DNA of 64,000 nucleotides from Punica granatum (Eukaryota > Streptophyta > Magnoliopsida > Myrtales > Lythraceae), in NCBI RefSeq assembly GCF_007655135.1, contig NC_045127.1, positions 27,198,199 through 27,262,198 of the forward strand, given 5' to 3'. The notes beneath the pieces were generated by a model. The model was not told the origin of the DNA, ran no database searches, and was given only the letters and a program-made list of their open reading frames with translations. Below, in pieces: positions 61,993-64,000 of the stretch; the stretch's first letter is position 1; each line of letters opens with the position of its first letter. The translations under genes and the position numbers were made by a program.

Positions 61993-63996
61993 TCACATTA
62001 ATCCCCCACCATGTGATTCCTGCACTAATAACTCTCTCAAGGAACAATTTGGCACGCATAACTTATTCTCTCGAAACAGAAAATCATCATGCCTAAAGAA
62101 CTTACCACAAGGAATTTTTTCACAAGCTCGATATTCCTCACAAAATTCATGGTCATCAGCATATAAATTTTTAATGTGCTCAAAATCAAGCAATTTTGAA
62201 TCAAGTGTAGAGAGTAATGCATACCTGCGAGAAAGTGCATCGGCGACCACATTCTCCTTACCTTGCTTATACCGAATGACGTATGGAAACGTCTCAATGA
62301 ACTCCACCCATCGGGCATGTCTTTTGTTTAATTTGTGTTGGCCCTTCAAGTGTTTCAAGGACTCATGATCGGTGTGTATCACGAACTCCTTAGGCCATAG
62401 GTAGTGCTGCCACGTCTCTAAAGCTCGAACCAATGCATACAACTCTTTATCATAAGTTGGATAGTTTAAGGCTGCCCCGCTTAGTTTTTCGCTGAAGTAA
62501 GCAATTGGTCGTCCTTCCTGCGTGAGAACTGCACCTATACCAACACCTGAAGCATCACATTCAATCTCAAAAGTTTTAGAAAAGTTAGGTAAAGATAATA
62601 AAGGAGCGTTGGTCAGCTTCTCTTTGATTAGCTGAAACGCCTTCTCTTGTTCTTCTCCCCATCTAAATCCAACGTTTTTCTTGATCACTTCAGTAAGTGG
62701 TGTTGCTATGCTACTAAAGTCCTTCACGAACCGCCGGTAGAAACTAGCAAGTCCATGAAAACTACGAACATTACTTACACTTGTGGGACTAGGCCACTCT
62801 TGGATTGCACGTACCTTCTCCTCATCAACCTGTATACCTTGTGCACTAACAACAAAACCCAAAAAAACAAGCTTATCGGTGCAAAAAGTACGCTTCTTCA
62901 TATTAGCAAATAACTTTTCCTTCCTAAGCACATCTAAGACAGATTTCAAATGTACCTTATGATCATCTAAGTTTTTGCTGTAAACGAGTATATCATCAAA
63001 GTAGACAACCACAAATCTACCTATAAATGCACGCAAAACATGATTCATAAGTCTCATAAAAGTGCTTGGAGCATTAGTCAAACCAAAAGGCATAACTAAC
63101 CATTCGTACAAACCGTATTTTGTTTTAAAGGCAGTTTTCCATTCATCTCCTTCTTTCATTCTAATCTGATGATAACCACTCTTTAAAACAATTTTAGAAA
63201 ATACACAAGAACCATGTAACTCATCTAACATATCATCTAAGCGAGGAATAGGATGACGATACTTTACCGTTATGTTGTTGATTGCTCGGCAATCAACGCA
63301 CATTCTCCACGTCCCATCCTTCTTAGGTACAAGTATTACTGGATTGCTCCTATAGGCTGGTCGGTTTGGAATTGTCGCACCGGGAACAAAATCAATTTGA
63401 TGTTCAATCCCTCGGATTGGAGGTAAGCCATGTGGTGTTTTCTCGGGAAAGACATCCTCATACTCCTGCAAAAGAGAAACAACAGAACTAGGAAGAGAGA
63501 TATCAAGTTCGTTAGTACTGAAAAAAGCCTCTTTGTACAAAAGTACAATCATCGGCTGATTTAAAAACATTGCTTGCCTAATTTCTCCCATGTTTGCATA
63601 AAAATTCTTTTGTTTTCTCTCTGATTTTCTCTCAATGGCCGAATTTTGATTTTCTTTTTCTCTCTCATTTTTCTCGGCCTCTCTCTGATTTTCACTCTTT
63701 TTCTTCTGTTCACTCTCTTTCTTTTGATCACTCTCTTTTTGCAATCTCACTTGATCCTCATATATTTGCTGCGGAGTCAATGGTACAAGAGTGATTGATC
63801 GTTGATTAAGTACAAAGGAGTATTTGTTCGTAAAGCCATCATGCTTCACTCGTCTATCAAATTGCCATGGACGCCCTAGCAACAAGTGTCCTGCTTGCAT
63901 CGGTACTACATCACACAACACTTCATCTTCGTATTTACCGATTCGAAATGCAACTAACACCTGCTTGTTCACCCTTATCTCACCACTATCATTCAA
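61993..63996 (-). pseudogene. pol: Element E protease end, reverse transcriptase and RNase H, start of integrase
   Basis: 667 residues open at the window edge. The protease tail ([14 protein letters not shown]) comes first, then a Lys/Glu/Gln-rich linker, RT and RNase H ([28 protein letters not shown]), then the integrase N-terminus to GGGLM. RT has lost about 30 codons near 63342 ([15 protein letters not shown]), and the palm motif reads [12 protein letters not shown], with the catalytic aspartate codon changed to GTT at 63187-63189. YFDDIL is intact. Polymerase activity should be abolished. Confidence 0.9.
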
Positions 63997-64000
63997 CCAT

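Larger units (their letters stand above)
60137..64000 (-). mobile_element. CRM-like Ty3/gypsy element E, partial at window edge
   Basis: 3' LTR, PPT and pol are present; gag and 5' LTR lie beyond 64000. It is related to A-C but distinct in LTR and protein sequence. It has stops, a frameshift, a roughly 30-codon RT deletion and a changed catalytic residue. It is nested in the 3' LTR of element D, the deepest nesting level visible. Confidence 0.87.

Overview
This window is plant nuclear DNA made almost entirely of nested LTR retrotransposons. The evidence is the initiator-tRNA-Met primer binding sites (TGGTATCAGAGC on the element strand), Ty3/gypsy gag-pol of plant type, long AT-rich LTRs with TG...CA ends and 5-bp target duplications. 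I see no host protein gene, tRNA, rRNA or CRISPR array. The species cannot be named from the sequence. Four gag-pol elements have the CRM-like traits of no recognisable chromodomain and a pol frame running into the 3' LTR. Together with the nesting, this suggests centromeric or pericentromeric heterochromatin, but that is inference.

Layout. Positions 1-3248 hold a partial LTR (type a, minus orientation). From about 3251 to 54058 lies a head-to-tail array of one non-autonomous (LARD-like) LTR element on the minus strand, LTR-internal-LTR-internal-LTR-internal-LTR-internal-LTR, with neighbouring units sharing LTRs. I name the five LTRs L1-L5 and the four internal regions I1-I4. L1 (3251-18707) is split by a 2.19-kb solo LTR (5480-7671, TSD gaaac), a CRM-like gag-pol element A (8202-15002, TSD agagc) and a 3.2-kb LTR of another, Tat/Ogre-like, type (15245-18447, TSD atgtg). 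I1 (18708-27757) carries CRM-like element B (20905-27583, TSD cagac). L2-I2-L3-I3-L4 (27758-42004) is uninterrupted. I4 (42005-51149) carries CRM-like element C in plus orientation (42102-48872, TSD ccata). L5 (51150-54058) is cut by a related non-autonomous element D in plus orientation (from 54059). The 3' LTR of D is cut at 60136 by CRM-like element E (minus), which runs off the window at 64000.

How the parts relate. The array elements have LTRs, PBS and PPT but no gag-pol. Any movement would have needed proteins from other elements. The four gag-pol elements supply recognisable capsid, protease, reverse transcriptase, RNase H and integrase reading frames, but all are broken by nonsense codons, frameshifts or deletions. 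Two of them (B, E) have also lost catalytic reverse-transcriptase aspartates. Nothing here looks autonomously active.

The most noteworthy signals are these: the tandem LTR array and a very recent 5.52-kb duplication inside it; a GC-rich 38-40-bp minisatellite with conserved flanks shared by four otherwise different LTR types; an inverted repeat at the primer-side end of those LTRs; a conserved G-box in their U3 regions; and a short block in the non-coding internal region that is better conserved than its flanks.
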